A stretch of DNA of 64,000 nucleotides from Anaerocolumna jejuensis DSM 15929 (GTDB lineage: Bacteria > Bacillota > Clostridia > Lachnospirales > Lachnospiraceae): the NCBI RefSeq assembly GCF_900142215.1, contig NZ_FRAC01000007.1, positions 298,412-362,411 of the forward strand, in the 5' to 3' direction. This document shows, piece after piece, positions 1-7,164 of the stretch. Each line of letters starts with the position of its first letter. Position 1 is the stretch's first letter. Under the pieces are notes generated by a model, which made no database searches, was not told the origin of the DNA, and saw only the letters and a program-made list of their open reading frames with translations. Made by a program: the position numbers and the translations under genes.

Positions 1-2
1 AG

Positions 3-117
3 GCAGTACCGCAGACAAGCCTGCGGTATGCAATGGGAGCAAGTGTGAAAGAAAGGAGCTTTTCACACTCTATTATTTAAGGCAGTACCGCAGACTAGTC
101 TGCGGTATGCAATGGGA
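3..117 (+). promoter_or_regulatory. Tandem paired-hairpin leader (family I) before the binding-protein gene
   Basis: Two copies of a hairpin with arms like GCAGTACCGCAGAC and GTCTGCGGTATGC lie at 3-31 and 82-110. Each has an extra G after the first three bases of the left arm. Between them AGTGTGAAA (42-50) pairs with TTTCACACT (61-69). After each hairpin comes GCAATGGGAG, and the second copy supplies the Shine-Dalgarno for the start at 124. The same architecture recurs before the recombinase at 4474 and degV at 10695. The function is unknown; translation control or a dispersed repeat are both possible. Confidence 0.7.
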
Positions 118-123
118 GCAAGT

Positions 124-1062
124 ATGAAAAAAAGGTTCTTTATTATAATGGTAATAGCAGGACTGCTCTTGACCGGCTGCGAGAAGGTCAAAAACAGTGA
201 AAAGGATACGGAGCAGACGACCCTGCGGATTGGTATGATGTCTTCCCTTGATGTTATACCCTATGAATTGATTAAGGAAAAGAAGCTGGATGAAAAATAT
301 GGCTTTCAGCTGGAGCTGGAAGTTTTTACTGCGGCAAAGGACAGGGATGCGGCTTTTACGGCCGGCGAACTGGACGGCGTGCTGTCAGATTACATCGGAG
401 TCTGTATGTACCAGAATGGAGGCTTTGACGTCAGGATAACCGGCATAACGGACGGGGACTATCTGCTGCTGGCAGGAAAAAATGCCGGAATTAAGGATGT
501 CAGCGGAATAAAGGGAAGAAGCGTGGCAATATCGGAAAATACATTAATTGAATATACCCTGGACAGCATACTTGGGAATAACGGTCTACAGCCGGAGGAG
601 GTCAAAAAGGAGGCAATACCCAGAATTCCGGACAGACTGGAAATGCTAAGGAATGATAAGATTGACCTTGTACTTCTGCCGGAACCCTTTGCGACCCTTG
701 CCTTAAATGACGGGGCTGTGTACCTGGGCAGTGCCAACGAGTACGGCCTGTACCCTGCGGTATCAGCCTTTTCCAAGAAAGCCCTTGGAGAAAAGGAAGA
801 GTCTGTCAGAAGCTTATATAAGGCTTATAATGAAATGGTGGATTATATCAACGGGACTGATGTATCAGAATATGAGGATGCCGTAATAAAAGCGGCGGGC
901 TATCCGGAAGAAATGAAAGGACACATTGAGATAAAACAATTTCGTACCAGCAAGCTTCCGGAAAAAGGGGAAGTTGAGGCAGCGATAGCCTGGGCGTCGG
1001 ATAAAGGCTTATGCTCGAAGGAGCTTACCTATGATAAGGTCGTATATGACGTATATAAATAG
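124..1062 (+). CDS. ABC transporter substrate-binding lipoprotein, NMT1/THI5/SsuA-like
   Basis: This 312-residue protein has a lipoprotein signal, with a hydrophobic stretch ending in LLTGC, so it should be anchored outside the membrane. The rest matches the periplasmic-binding fold used for sulfonates, nitrate or thiamine precursors: an early VIPYELIKEK segment, ELDGVLSDY, and an LPEPFATLAL segment near residue 190. I chose the ATG at 124 over 112 because GGGAG in the preceding hairpin unit is correctly spaced. It heads a three-gene operon with an ATPase and a permease. The substrate cannot be read from sequence. It is the only binding protein near two ATPase-permease pairs. Confidence 0.88.
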   Translation: MKKRFFIIMVIAGLLLTGCEKVKNSEKDTEQTTLRIGMMSSLDVIPYELIKEKKLDEKYGFQLELEVFTAAKDRDAAFTAGELDGVLSDYIGVCMYQNGGFDVRITGITDGDYLLLAGKNAGIKDVSGIKGRSVAISENTLIEYTLDSILGNNGLQPEEVKKEAIPRIPDRLEMLRNDKIDLVLLPEPFATLALNDGAVYLGSANEYGLYPAVSAFSKKALGEKEESVRSLYKAYNEMVDYINGTDVSEYEDAVIKAAGYPEEMKGHIEIKQFRTSKLPEKGEVEAAIAWASDKGLCSKELTYDKVVYDVYK

Positions 1063-1137
1063 TCCTGATTGCAATCGTTAAATAGTATCCGGGCATAGGA
1101 TAGTGATTACCTGTGGACTGGAAAGGCAGGTGGTAGG

Positions 1138-1887
1138 ATGTTGGTCCTGGAAGATGCCTCCCTGGGGTATCAAAGCAAAAAGAATAAAAAGATAGTGATA
1201 CATAACCTGACGCTGCAGATAGAGGATGGAGAGTGCCTGGCAATTCTGGGCCCGTCAGGCTGCGGTAAGTCCACCCTTGTAAATGCCCTGGCCGGTATGC
1301 TGCCCTTTGATTCCGGCGGCGCCTTTTATGAAAAAGACGGGCTAAAGGAAGTACTGTCTCCCAAATTACATAGAATTGGAGTGATACCTCAGGGCAGCGG
1401 TTTGCTGCCCTGGAAAACTGTCAGGGAAAACTGTCTGCTGCCTCTTAAAATAAGGAAAGAGGATAGGGACAGGGAAGGTATAAAGGAGCTTGAGGAGATT
1501 AGCAAAGCACTGCATATAGAGGAGCTTTTAGACCGCTATCCGGGAAGCTTAAGCGGAGGACAGGCTCAAAGAGCTGCCATTGCCAGGGCTTTTCTGCGAA
1601 AGCCCGATCTGCTGTTAATGGATGAACCCTTTTCCAGTCTGGATGCCATAACGGCAGAGGAGGCAAAGAAACTGTATCTGTCCCTATGGGAAAAATACAG
1701 GGTTACAGTTCTGCTTGTAACACACAATATCGAAGAGGCTTTATATTTGGGCAACAGAATTGGGGTAATGAGCAGGGAAAGAGGCAGCATTCAATATTTG
1801 GAGAGTAATCCTTATTTTGGAAGTGTTGTAAAAAGCAACGATGAGTATGATAAAACAAAGGATATTCTAATGAAGCATTTATTATAA
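1138..1887 (+). CDS. ABC transporter ATPase, SsuB/TauB family
   Basis: A 249-residue nucleotide-binding subunit that powers import by the neighbouring permease. Visible motifs are Walker A GPSGCGKST (residues about 38-46), a Q-loop in GVIPQGSGLL, the signature LSGGQAQR (about 139-146), Walker B LLLMDEPF and the switch histidine in VTHNIEEAL. The length fits the family. The start follows a GGTGG ribosome binding site. It sits 75 bp after the binding-protein gene and 111 bp before the permease, in the same direction. Family assignment is secure; the imported compound is not known. Confidence 0.93.
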   Translation: MLVLEDASLGYQSKKNKKIVIHNLTLQIEDGECLAILGPSGCGKSTLVNALAGMLPFDSGGAFYEKDGLKEVLSPKLHRIGVIPQGSGLLPWKTVRENCLLPLKIRKEDRDREGIKELEEISKALHIEELLDRYPGSLSGGQAQRAAIARAFLRKPDLLLMDEPFSSLDAITAEEAKKLYLSLWEKYRVTVLLVTHNIEEALYLGNRIGVMSRERGSIQYLESNPYFGSVVKSNDEYDKTKDILMKHLL

Positions 1888-1889
1888 AT

Positions 1890-1980
1890 TACCGGTTAAT
1901 TTATAAGTGCTGCATAATGAAATACCGATAAATTTATAAGTGCTGCATATAAAATGCCGATAGATTCGTAAGTGCTGCAA
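1890..1980 (+). repeat. Three imperfect tandem repeats of 32-33 bp in an intra-operon gap
   Basis: Three direct copies start near 1890, 1923 and 1955. Each contains ACCGATAAATTTATAAGTGC-like sequence followed by TGCA. The block fills the gap between the ATPase and permease genes and ends at the permease ribosome binding site (GAGAGGGGG). No stable hairpin is obvious. Confidence 0.75.
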
Positions 1981-1998
1981 AGAGAGGGGGATAAGGGA

Positions 1999-2760
1999 AT
2001 GAAGACGATAGGAAAACAATGCCTGACATTTCTGAAGGGCTTTCTGGTTCTGAATATTATCTGGCTGATTTTTTCATATTGGATGGATACAGCTGTTGTT
2101 CCCAGCCCCTTTAAGGTGTATGGGAATTTTATTACTGTATTTTCCGACGGCATATTCCTTCATATCTATTACAGTCTGAGAAGGATATTTATCGGGCTGG
2201 CGCTTTCTCTTATCATTGGGCTTCCCACCGGAATACTGATGGCCTATTCGGAAAAAGCAAATTCTTTTCTCTATCCCCTGGTATACTTTGGATACCCGGT
2301 ACCAAAAACCGCCCTGCTCCCCATTGCTATGCTGCTTTGGGGAATGCGGGACGGTTCCAAGATTGCCATTATCTTTTTTATTATTGTATTTCAGGTGATA
2401 GTCTCTGTCAGGGACAGTGTCGTAAATATTGACAATTCCCTTTATCAGACGGTAATCAGCTCGGGAGGAGGGCGCTTCCAGATAATCAGGCATATTACCC
2501 TGCCCGCCATTCTGCCCCAGTTGTTCACCAGCATAAGAGTTTCCCTTGGTACTGCTGTTTCTATTCTTATCTTTATCGAAGGCTATGGAACCGGCTATGG
2601 TATGGGATATTATATCCTGGATGCCTGGTCACGCATTAACTATATCCAGATGTATATGGGGATTCTTGTGATATCTTTCGTCGGCTTTGCTCTCTTTGTT
2701 TCGGCGGATATCCTTATCAGAAGCTTATGTCCCTGGCTAAAAGGGAATGAGCTACAGTAG
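1999..2760 (+). CDS. ABC transporter permease, SsuC/TauC family
   Basis: A 253-residue inner-membrane permease with about six hydrophobic segments and the BPD-type coupling region near residues 155-190 (SSGGGRFQIIRHITLPAILPQLF). An in-frame GTG lies at 1972, but the ATG at 1999 has GAGAGGGGG just upstream and gives the usual length, so I prefer it. It completes the operon with the binding protein and ATPase. Its 3' end overlaps the 3' end of the opposing split permease by 9 bp, a tail-to-tail arrangement. Confidence 0.9.
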   Translation: MKTIGKQCLTFLKGFLVLNIIWLIFSYWMDTAVVPSPFKVYGNFITVFSDGIFLHIYYSLRRIFIGLALSLIIGLPTGILMAYSEKANSFLYPLVYFGYPVPKTALLPIAMLLWGMRDGSKIAIIFFIIVFQVIVSVRDSVVNIDNSLYQTVISSGGGRFQIIRHITLPAILPQLFTSIRVSLGTAVSILIFIEGYGTGYGMGYYILDAWSRINYIQMYMGILVISFVGFALFVSADILIRSLCPWLKGNELQ

Positions 2761-3113
2761 CTTATATCTCTTTTCAAAATGGGTAAGCAGCTGGTACAGA
2801 AGAGTTGCCAGTATGCAGAGAAGGACAATTGACATAATTACATAATCCAGCTTAAATATCTGGCTTCCATAAATAATCAGGTAACCCAGGCCCGCTTTTG
2901 CCGCCAGGAATTCTCCGATTATGACACCCACCAGAGATAAGCCTATATTCACCTTCATAATGCTGATGATTTGCGGGATATTGCCAGGGATAACAACCTT
3001 CAGCAGGACATCCTTTTTCTTTCCGCCTAAGGTTAATATCAGCTTTTTCTTATCTTCCTCCACATTAATGAAATTGGTATAGAGAGTGATAATAGTACTG
3101 AATACGGCAACTG
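2752..3113 (-). pseudogene. 3' fragment of a split ABC permease gene (interrupted by element 1)
   Basis: Minus-strand reading from 3108 to 2755 gives 118 residues of an SsuC-type permease, starting AVFSTIITLYTNF and including the coupling loop GGKKKDVLLKVVIPGNIPQI and the C-terminal membrane segments. The 5' part of the same gene lies at 6523-6979. The two meet at a shared CAGTTG (minus strand). Joining them at this core gives one 270-residue reading frame through VAAVSVAVFST, the usual permease sequence at that point. Without excision, the fragment can be read only from recombinase-side sequence. I treat it as an interrupted rather than decayed gene. Confidence 0.88.
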
Positions 3114-3132
3114 CGAGTGTAGGAAAAGTACA
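3089..3132. other. Left attachment junction of element 1 (attL-type)
   Basis: Core CAACTG at 3108-3113. To the left is permease coding sequence, to the right element sequence ending in GTACA at 3132. The partner junction is at 6504-6547. The direct repeat is short, as is usual for serine integrases, and any position within it restores the same sequence on excision. Confidence 0.75.
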
Positions 3133-3133
3133 A

Positions 3134-4474
3134 TTATTCCTGCAGAAAGAAATCGATGCGGTTCTCTTTATCAATCACAATCCGGTCAACAATTCCCAGC
3201 CAGAAAATCTTGCGTTCCTCGGGGGACATCTCCTGGTAAAGACTATTGATATCCTGCTCGAGATATATACCGCACTTTTCGGAAGGGGCCGGCTCCACAG
3301 GAGCGGTAGAATCCAATTGGGCGGTGAGCAGCTTATATTCCTGTTTATAAGAATCCTTGTCTATCAAATCATCCAGGTAGAGGTCTTTTAGTTTTTCCAG
3401 CTGCTTCTTAATCTTAGCGGTATCAATTCTTCTGTTCCTAACGGAGAGGTGCCGCTTTTTAATGACCACTAAGGTTTCTCCCATTTCACGTTTAATACTA
3501 TCAAGGAGATAGCGCTCCAGGGCTTCTTCATTCATGCGCTTTCTGTGGCAGCAGGTGTGGTTGACAACTGCTTCACGGCAGCGGTAATAGTGGAATTCCT
3601 TCGGGCCGTGCTTCTGCTGCTGGATGGAGAAGCCGGCTGTCATAGCATGCCGGCATTCCTCACAGAGTATGAGGGCAGAAAAGAGATAGGTCCTACCGGC
3701 TGCCAGCTGGTTTTTAAATTCTCTGACGTTCCTGTAGTTTTGTATCCGGTAAAATAAATCCTTATCCACAAGAGGTTCACAAAAGCCTTCATAACCTCTG
3801 AATTCGCCTATGTAAATGGTGTTTGCAAACATCCTCCGGATAGAGTAATCATATATTTTATAGCCATATTTTTCTCTGGCAAGACGGACACAGCCAAGGA
3901 CGGAATGGTGGGTATCATAATACTCAAAGATATCCAGGGAAATCTGGCGGGTATCTTCCTCTATCAGCAGCCTGGAATTCTCTATTTTGTATCCGAGAGG
4001 AGCTCTGTTAGACGGCGTTTCTCCCTTGGACCGTTTATTTTCAAATACTGCCTTTATACGTTCGCTGGTGCGGTCCGCCTCATCCTGGGCAATGGAGAGC
4101 ATAATATTGATATGTAGCCTGCCATTGGCCGTTGAGGTATCATAGCTTTCAAGGACGGTTTTCCAGTTGACCTTATAGTCATCCAGTCTTTCCTGAACCT
4201 TATAATAATCGGCTATATTACGGAACCAGCGGTCAAGCTTTGTAAAGATAATCAGGTCAATTAATCCCTTTTGGGCATCTTCCAGGAGCCGGAGGAGCTC
4301 CTTCCTGTGGGAGAGCTTCTTTCTGGCGGTCAGTCCGGCATCAATGTAATAACCTACGATTTCCAGGTCGTTTTTTCTGGCATAGTCTGTCAGGACATTT
4401 CTTTGTGTCTCTACGGATAAGCCGTTGATTTTCTGTTCCTCTGTGGAAACGCGGATATAAATGGCAGCTCTCAT
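3134..4474 (-). CDS. Large serine recombinase of element 1
   Basis: This 446-residue site-specific recombinase has an N-terminal resolvase domain beginning RAAIYIRVSTEEQ, where the serine is the expected catalytic nucleophile, then FTKLDRWFRN and the helix-E region. A recombinase domain follows (APLGYKIENS, YSIRRMFANTIYIGE), then a zinc-ribbon with CEEC (about residue 272) and a C-x-CC pair, and a coiled-coil tail. The upstream ATG at 4486 is less likely: the ATG at 4474 has GGGG from a family I hairpin unit six bases upstream. The gene ends 20 bp inside the left junction, typical for an integrase and its own site. Confidence 0.93.
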   Translation of the reverse strand: MRAAIYIRVSTEEQKINGLSVETQRNVLTDYARKNDLEIVGYYIDAGLTARKKLSHRKELLRLLEDAQKGLIDLIIFTKLDRWFRNIADYYKVQERLDDYKVNWKTVLESYDTSTANGRLHINIMLSIAQDEADRTSERIKAVFENKRSKGETPSNRAPLGYKIENSRLLIEEDTRQISLDIFEYYDTHHSVLGCVRLAREKYGYKIYDYSIRRMFANTIYIGEFRGYEGFCEPLVDKDLFYRIQNYRNVREFKNQLAAGRTYLFSALILCEECRHAMTAGFSIQQQKHGPKEFHYYRCREAVVNHTCCHRKRMNEEALERYLLDSIKREMGETLVVIKKRHLSVRNRRIDTAKIKKQLEKLKDLYLDDLIDKDSYKQEYKLLTAQLDSTAPVEPAPSEKCGIYLEQDINSLYQEMSPEERKIFWLGIVDRIVIDKENRIDFFLQE

Positions 4475-4481
4475 ACTAATC

Positions 4482-4632
4482 CCCATGCATATCGCAAGTC
4501 CGCTTGCGATATTGCTTAATTAGAAATCTGAAAAATGAAACGCGTTTTTCAAACTAATTCCTATGCATATCCCAAGCTTGCATGGGATACTGCTTAAATA
4601 GAAATTTGAAAAATGCAACACATTTTTCAAAT
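4482..4632 (-). promoter_or_regulatory. Tandem paired-hairpin leader (family I) before recombinase 1
   Basis: On the minus strand, two A/B hairpin pairs precede the recombinase start. B hairpins are at 4487-4515 and 4565-4593. A hairpins are TGAAAAA/TTTTTCA at 4529-4551 and TTTGAAAAA/TTTTTCAAA at 4605-4631. The B-stem bases differ from those at 3-117 but pairing is kept (for example CGCAAG with CTTGCG). GCATGGGG after the proximal B hairpin is the ribosome binding site for 4474. Confidence 0.75.
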
Positions 4633-4669
4633 TATTACCCTTTCTCTGCAATCTATGATTTTCAGGCAT

Positions 4670-4692
4670 AAAAAATGCACCTGTAGGGGTGC
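4670..4692 (-). terminator. Rho-independent terminator, minus strand
   Basis: On the minus strand GCACC, a six-base loop and GGTGC are followed by A and six Ts. It lies between the TM2 remnant and the recombinase leader, so it would stop transcription coming from the remnant side. Confidence 0.6.
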
Positions 4693-4797
4693 AGAGATTA
4701 GTGTGAAAATTAAAAAAGCAATTTTCACACACAAGATTGCGCCTGCGAAATCCTTGGTACGATCTTGCGGCACGCTGGGAAGTGGATAGCAGATTTT

Positions 4798-4935
4798 TTA
4801 TTGCCAGACTTTGACGGGAAGTCCGGCAATATCTTTGAAGGCTCCGGCTAATATAAGGATGAAGTCAACCACCAGACCCAGGCCAAAACATCCAAAGGTA
4901 AAGAAATACAGTATTCCCTCTTTCTTATGTGTGTT
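4798..4935 (-). pseudogene. C-terminal remnant of a TM2-domain protein
   Basis: The minus strand encodes KKEGILYFFTFGCFGLGLVV and then an ISL-like hydrophobic stretch ending in PVKVWQ and a stop at 4798. This is the second half of a TM2 membrane domain (glycine-rich FG-x-GxGxxVDxI pattern). An in-frame stop at 4936-4938 and the lack of a start codon show that the N-terminal half is missing, so this is a truncated relic inside element 1. Confidence 0.6.
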
Positions 4936-5014
4936 TTATAATAATTTATACTAATGATGTAACTTTCACAAGTTACCATATGGGATAAAATAGTATAATT
5001 AAGGAGTGAATAGA

Positions 5015-5083
5015 TTGAACTCAGCAGCCCTGGATAATGAAAAACAGGAAAATAAAAAAATCTGCAAAAAGTCCAAACAGTAA
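5015..5083 (+). CDS. Very small ORF (22 residues) in element 1
   Basis: A TTG start at 5015 has an AAGGAG ribosome binding site nine bases upstream and opens a 22-codon frame rich in lysine, asparagine and glutamate. It is followed 32 bp later by the next small gene. Nothing is recognisable. It may be a leader peptide or chance; support is only the ribosome binding site and position. Confidence 0.3.
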   Translation: MNSAALDNEKQENKKICKKSKQ

Positions 5084-5115
5084 CAATATCAATATAGAAA
5101 GGGAGGTTAATTGGC

Positions 5116-5262
5116 ATGATGTATGGAAAGCTTAATTCAGACAGAATTTGCAGGGTCATAGAACAGATTTTGAAAGCCAGGGAAGGCAATGTTGAAGTTA
5201 GTGTAAGCTTAATTCCCAGGGAAGAATCAAAAGGCAGGAAACAGCAGGATAAAACTGCTTAG
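5116..5262 (+). CDS. Small protein of element 1, unknown function
   Basis: A 48-residue protein with GGGAGG spaced about 10 bases before the ATG. The first half (SDRICRVIEQILKAREGN) predicts an amphipathic helix and the tail is basic. It lies divergent to the recombinase, the same layout as the 58-residue ORF in element 2. In other serine-integrase elements a small protein in this position can be the recombination directionality factor; that role here is only inferred from position and size. Confidence 0.5.
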   Translation: MMYGKLNSDRICRVIEQILKAREGNVEVSVSLIPREESKGRKQQDKTA

Positions 5263-5388
5263 GCGGTCTGGGATGAAGGACAGAAATAAATTTAATCAAT
5301 TGACGGACATTGGAAGCTGAAAATGTTGATAGTTGCCTGAAAATAAGTTATGCTATAAACAAATACTGGTTTGCAAAGGAGCGTACAT

Positions 5389-5643
5389 ATGAAAAAGAAA
5401 AAGTTGTTTATTGTTTTAATGATTCTGGGTATCCTGTTACTTATTCCGGTTAGTTTTACTATAATCGATAAAATCCGTTATGATAATGGGAAAAGTGCGA
5501 TATTTGTTAAGGAATCGGGTGGATGCGAAGAAATTATATATGCTGGCGTCTTCTACTCCATTCATTACTCCGTTCCCCAAATCGGGCCAGAGGATGATTC
5601 TGGGGGAGACAATTCCAGTTGGGTCTGGTTCTGGGAACATTAA
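5389..5643 (+). CDS. Small membrane-anchored protein, unknown function
   Basis: 84 residues: a lysine-rich start, one hydrophobic segment (about residues 6-26, LFIVLMILGILLLIPVSF) and an extracytoplasmic part with RYDNGKSAIFVKESGG. The phrase D-x-x-x-YDNGK-x-x-IF is common in small exported Firmicute proteins of unknown role, and the tail is acidic and tryptophan-rich. AAAGGAG lies nine bases upstream. It may be cargo of element 1, next to the lysozyme. Confidence 0.55.
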   Translation: MKKKKLFIVLMILGILLLIPVSFTIIDKIRYDNGKSAIFVKESGGCEEIIYAGVFYSIHYSVPQIGPEDDSGGDNSSWVWFWEH

Positions 5644-5768
5644 AAGGAATACACCCCGTCTTTTTATAAAATAGGATATCAGGGCTCTTATCATGGCAGA
5701 AGCTTTCGTTATGGCATATATTGTTGGGGTAGGGCTTGTTGATAAGGGGAATAGGACGGTGGTCAGCT

Positions 5769-6419
5769 ATGAGTAAAAAGACATCAAAGGCCGGAATAGC
5801 ACTTCTAAAACAGTTTGAGGGCTGCCGGCTGAAAGCATACAAAGCCCTGGCAACTGAAAAATATTACACTATCGGTTATGGCCACTATGGGGCTGACGTA
5901 AAGCCAGGCATGACAATCACCCTTGCTCAGGCAGAAGCTATGCTGAAGAATGATCTAAAAAGCTACGAAAGGACAGTAAATAACTACGTGATAGTTGAGA
6001 TCACCCAGAATATGTTTGACTCCTTAGTGAGTTTTTCGTATAACTGCGGAGGGGCGGCACTAACGAAAAGCACACTGTTAGCGAAGCTCAATAGCAAGGA
6101 TTATATTGGAGCTGCCGATCAGTTCATGGAATGGAATAAATCCGGAGGGAATGTGGTTCCGGGCTTGACAGAGCGCAGGGCAAAAGAAAGGGAGCTTTTC
6201 CTGAAAGGTTTCTGTGATAAACCGAAAGCCCGGATAACAAAAACTACAGCTAAGCCCTCAGAAGTGCGATGGATACAGTGGAAGCTTGGGGAGAAATCGG
6301 ACGGAGTATGGGGGGAAAAGACTGCTGCCGCCGTCCGGGCAAAAAGAAAATCCCTGGGATGGGCAGAAACAAGTGGATATATCTGTACTCTTAACCTGAT
6401 AAAGAAGTTAGAAAAATAA
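5769..6419 (+). CDS. Phage-type lysozyme (GH24 endolysin)
   Basis: A 216-residue muramidase of the T4/P21 lysozyme type, which cuts the glycan strand of peptidoglycan. FEGCRLKAYKAL holds the catalytic glutamate, and TIGYGHYGADV holds the conserved threonine of the active site. The usual aspartate position is replaced within an LATEKYY segment, a variant I have seen in clostridial phage lysins. The C-terminal 60 residues (WIQWKLGEKSDGVWGEKTAA) resemble a short peptidoglycan-binding repeat. There is no signal peptide and no obvious holin. The ATG at 5769 is preferred to the TTG at 5736. It points to a phage origin for element 1. Confidence 0.85.
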   Translation: MSKKTSKAGIALLKQFEGCRLKAYKALATEKYYTIGYGHYGADVKPGMTITLAQAEAMLKNDLKSYERTVNNYVIVEITQNMFDSLVSFSYNCGGAALTKSTLLAKLNSKDYIGAADQFMEWNKSGGNVVPGLTERRAKERELFLKGFCDKPKARITKTTAKPSEVRWIQWKLGEKSDGVWGEKTAAAVRAKRKSLGWAETSGYICTLNLIKKLEK

Positions 6420-6452
6420 GGACTGTTTCAAAAGGTATCCAACAGCCCCCTT

Positions 6453-6469
6453 ATACAGGATCCCTGTAT
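6453..6469. other. Short hairpin after the lysozyme gene
   Basis: ATACAGG, ATC, CCTGTAT form a perfect seven-base-pair hairpin 34 bp after the lysozyme stop. There is no T-run, so termination is uncertain. A second TTATACAGGG follows at about 6490. Confidence 0.4.
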
Positions 6470-6503
6470 GGCAGGAGTTAATTTCTCTGTTATACAGGGT
6501 TAT

Positions 6504-6547
6504 TGTATTTTTACAGCAGCCACAACTGACACCGCAGCCACAATAAT
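6504..6547. other. Right attachment junction of element 1 (attR-type)
   Basis: Core CAACTG at 6523-6528, with element sequence (TGTATTTTTACA arm at 6504-6515) on the left and permease codons on the right. It pairs with the junction at 3089-3132 across 3415 bp. Confidence 0.75.
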
Positions 6548-6979
6548 TGTTTTAACATTATTTCCGAGCCATACAATAAATACCGGGGCAAGGGCGGATT
6601 TTGGAAGGCTGTTCAGCACTACCAGATAAGGCTCCAGCACTTTGGCAAGCCTGTCATTCCACCATAGCAATATGGCAATTGCAATACCGAAAATATTTAC
6701 TATGGCGAAGCTGACAAAGGTCTCAAGGAGAGTAATACCGGTGTGATAGAAGATAGTACCGTCAGCTGCCATAGTAAGAAAAGTCCCTGCCACCCTGGAG
6801 GGACTGCTGAATATAAAGGAATCCACCCATCCAATTCGGGTAGTAATTTCCCAAAGTGCCATAAAAATTATAATAATAAGAAGCTGCAGGATACGGATGG
6901 AACGTTTTCTGCGGTAATATTGTTTCAGGAATTTCTGGTGGGAAGGAGAGTAAGTGCTGTTAGCTGCTGATTTTGCCAT
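6523..6979 (-). pseudogene. 5' fragment of the split ABC permease gene
   Basis: Minus-strand reading from the ATG at 6979 gives 152 genuine residues: a basic N-terminus, a first membrane helix (LLIIIIFMALWEI), SFIFSSPSRV and the LNSLPKSALAPVFIVWLGNN region typical of SsuC permeases. After the core the frame runs seven element-derived codons (VAAVKIQ) to a stop. The start overlaps the end of the split ATPase gene by 20 bp, so the two were translationally coupled. The product is truncated before the coupling loop and cannot work unless element 1 leaves. Confidence 0.88.
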
Positions 6980-7145
6980 GACTTAACTCCTTCCAGATCA
7001 GATTGAAATAGTCTTTGAATTCCGGAGCACTTCTGGCTTTAAAGGGGGTTCGTTCATCCAGGGTAAGATCCACATCTATCTCACATTTTATGGATGCCGG
7101 GCGGCAGCCGAACACAATGATACGGTCAGCCATAGAGACAGCTTC
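6960..7145 (-). pseudogene. 3' fragment of a split ABC ATPase gene (interrupted by element 2)
   Basis: The minus strand encodes 59 residues starting VSMADRIIVFGCRPASIK and ending KELSHGKISS. This is the segment just after the switch histidine of an SsuB-type ATPase, where families read THDISEAVxMADR. The matching N-terminal part ends THDISEA at 9711. Joining at the shared GAAGC (minus strand) restores THDISEAVSMADRI and a 258-residue protein. It is coupled by overlap to the permease start at 6979. Confidence 0.88.
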
Positions 7146-7164
7146 CCCTATCAATACCATAATG

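Larger units (their letters stand above)
3108..6522. mobile_element. Element 1: 3.4-kb serine-recombinase element splitting the permease gene
   Basis: The element lies between two CAACTG direct repeats (3108-3113 and 6523-6528). It carries a large serine recombinase whose gene ends 20 bp from the left junction, family I hairpin leaders, a TM2-protein remnant, small genes on the plus strand and a phage-type lysozyme. The reconstructed circular junction (6504-6525 joined to 3111-3132) shows dyad symmetry: TGTA begins 22 bases left and TACA ends 22 bases right of the centre of the core, with 14 of 22 positions matching. That is what a serine-integrase attP looks like. The implied crossover dinucleotide is AC. 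Confidence 0.85.

Noticed and set aside
4520..4732. 70-residue minus-strand ORF
   Set aside because: Its sequence is explained by the tandem hairpin leader and a terminator.
4848..5189. 113-residue minus-strand ORF
   Set aside because: It opposes the small plus-strand genes with good ribosome binding sites, and its end is in a different frame from the TM2 remnant.
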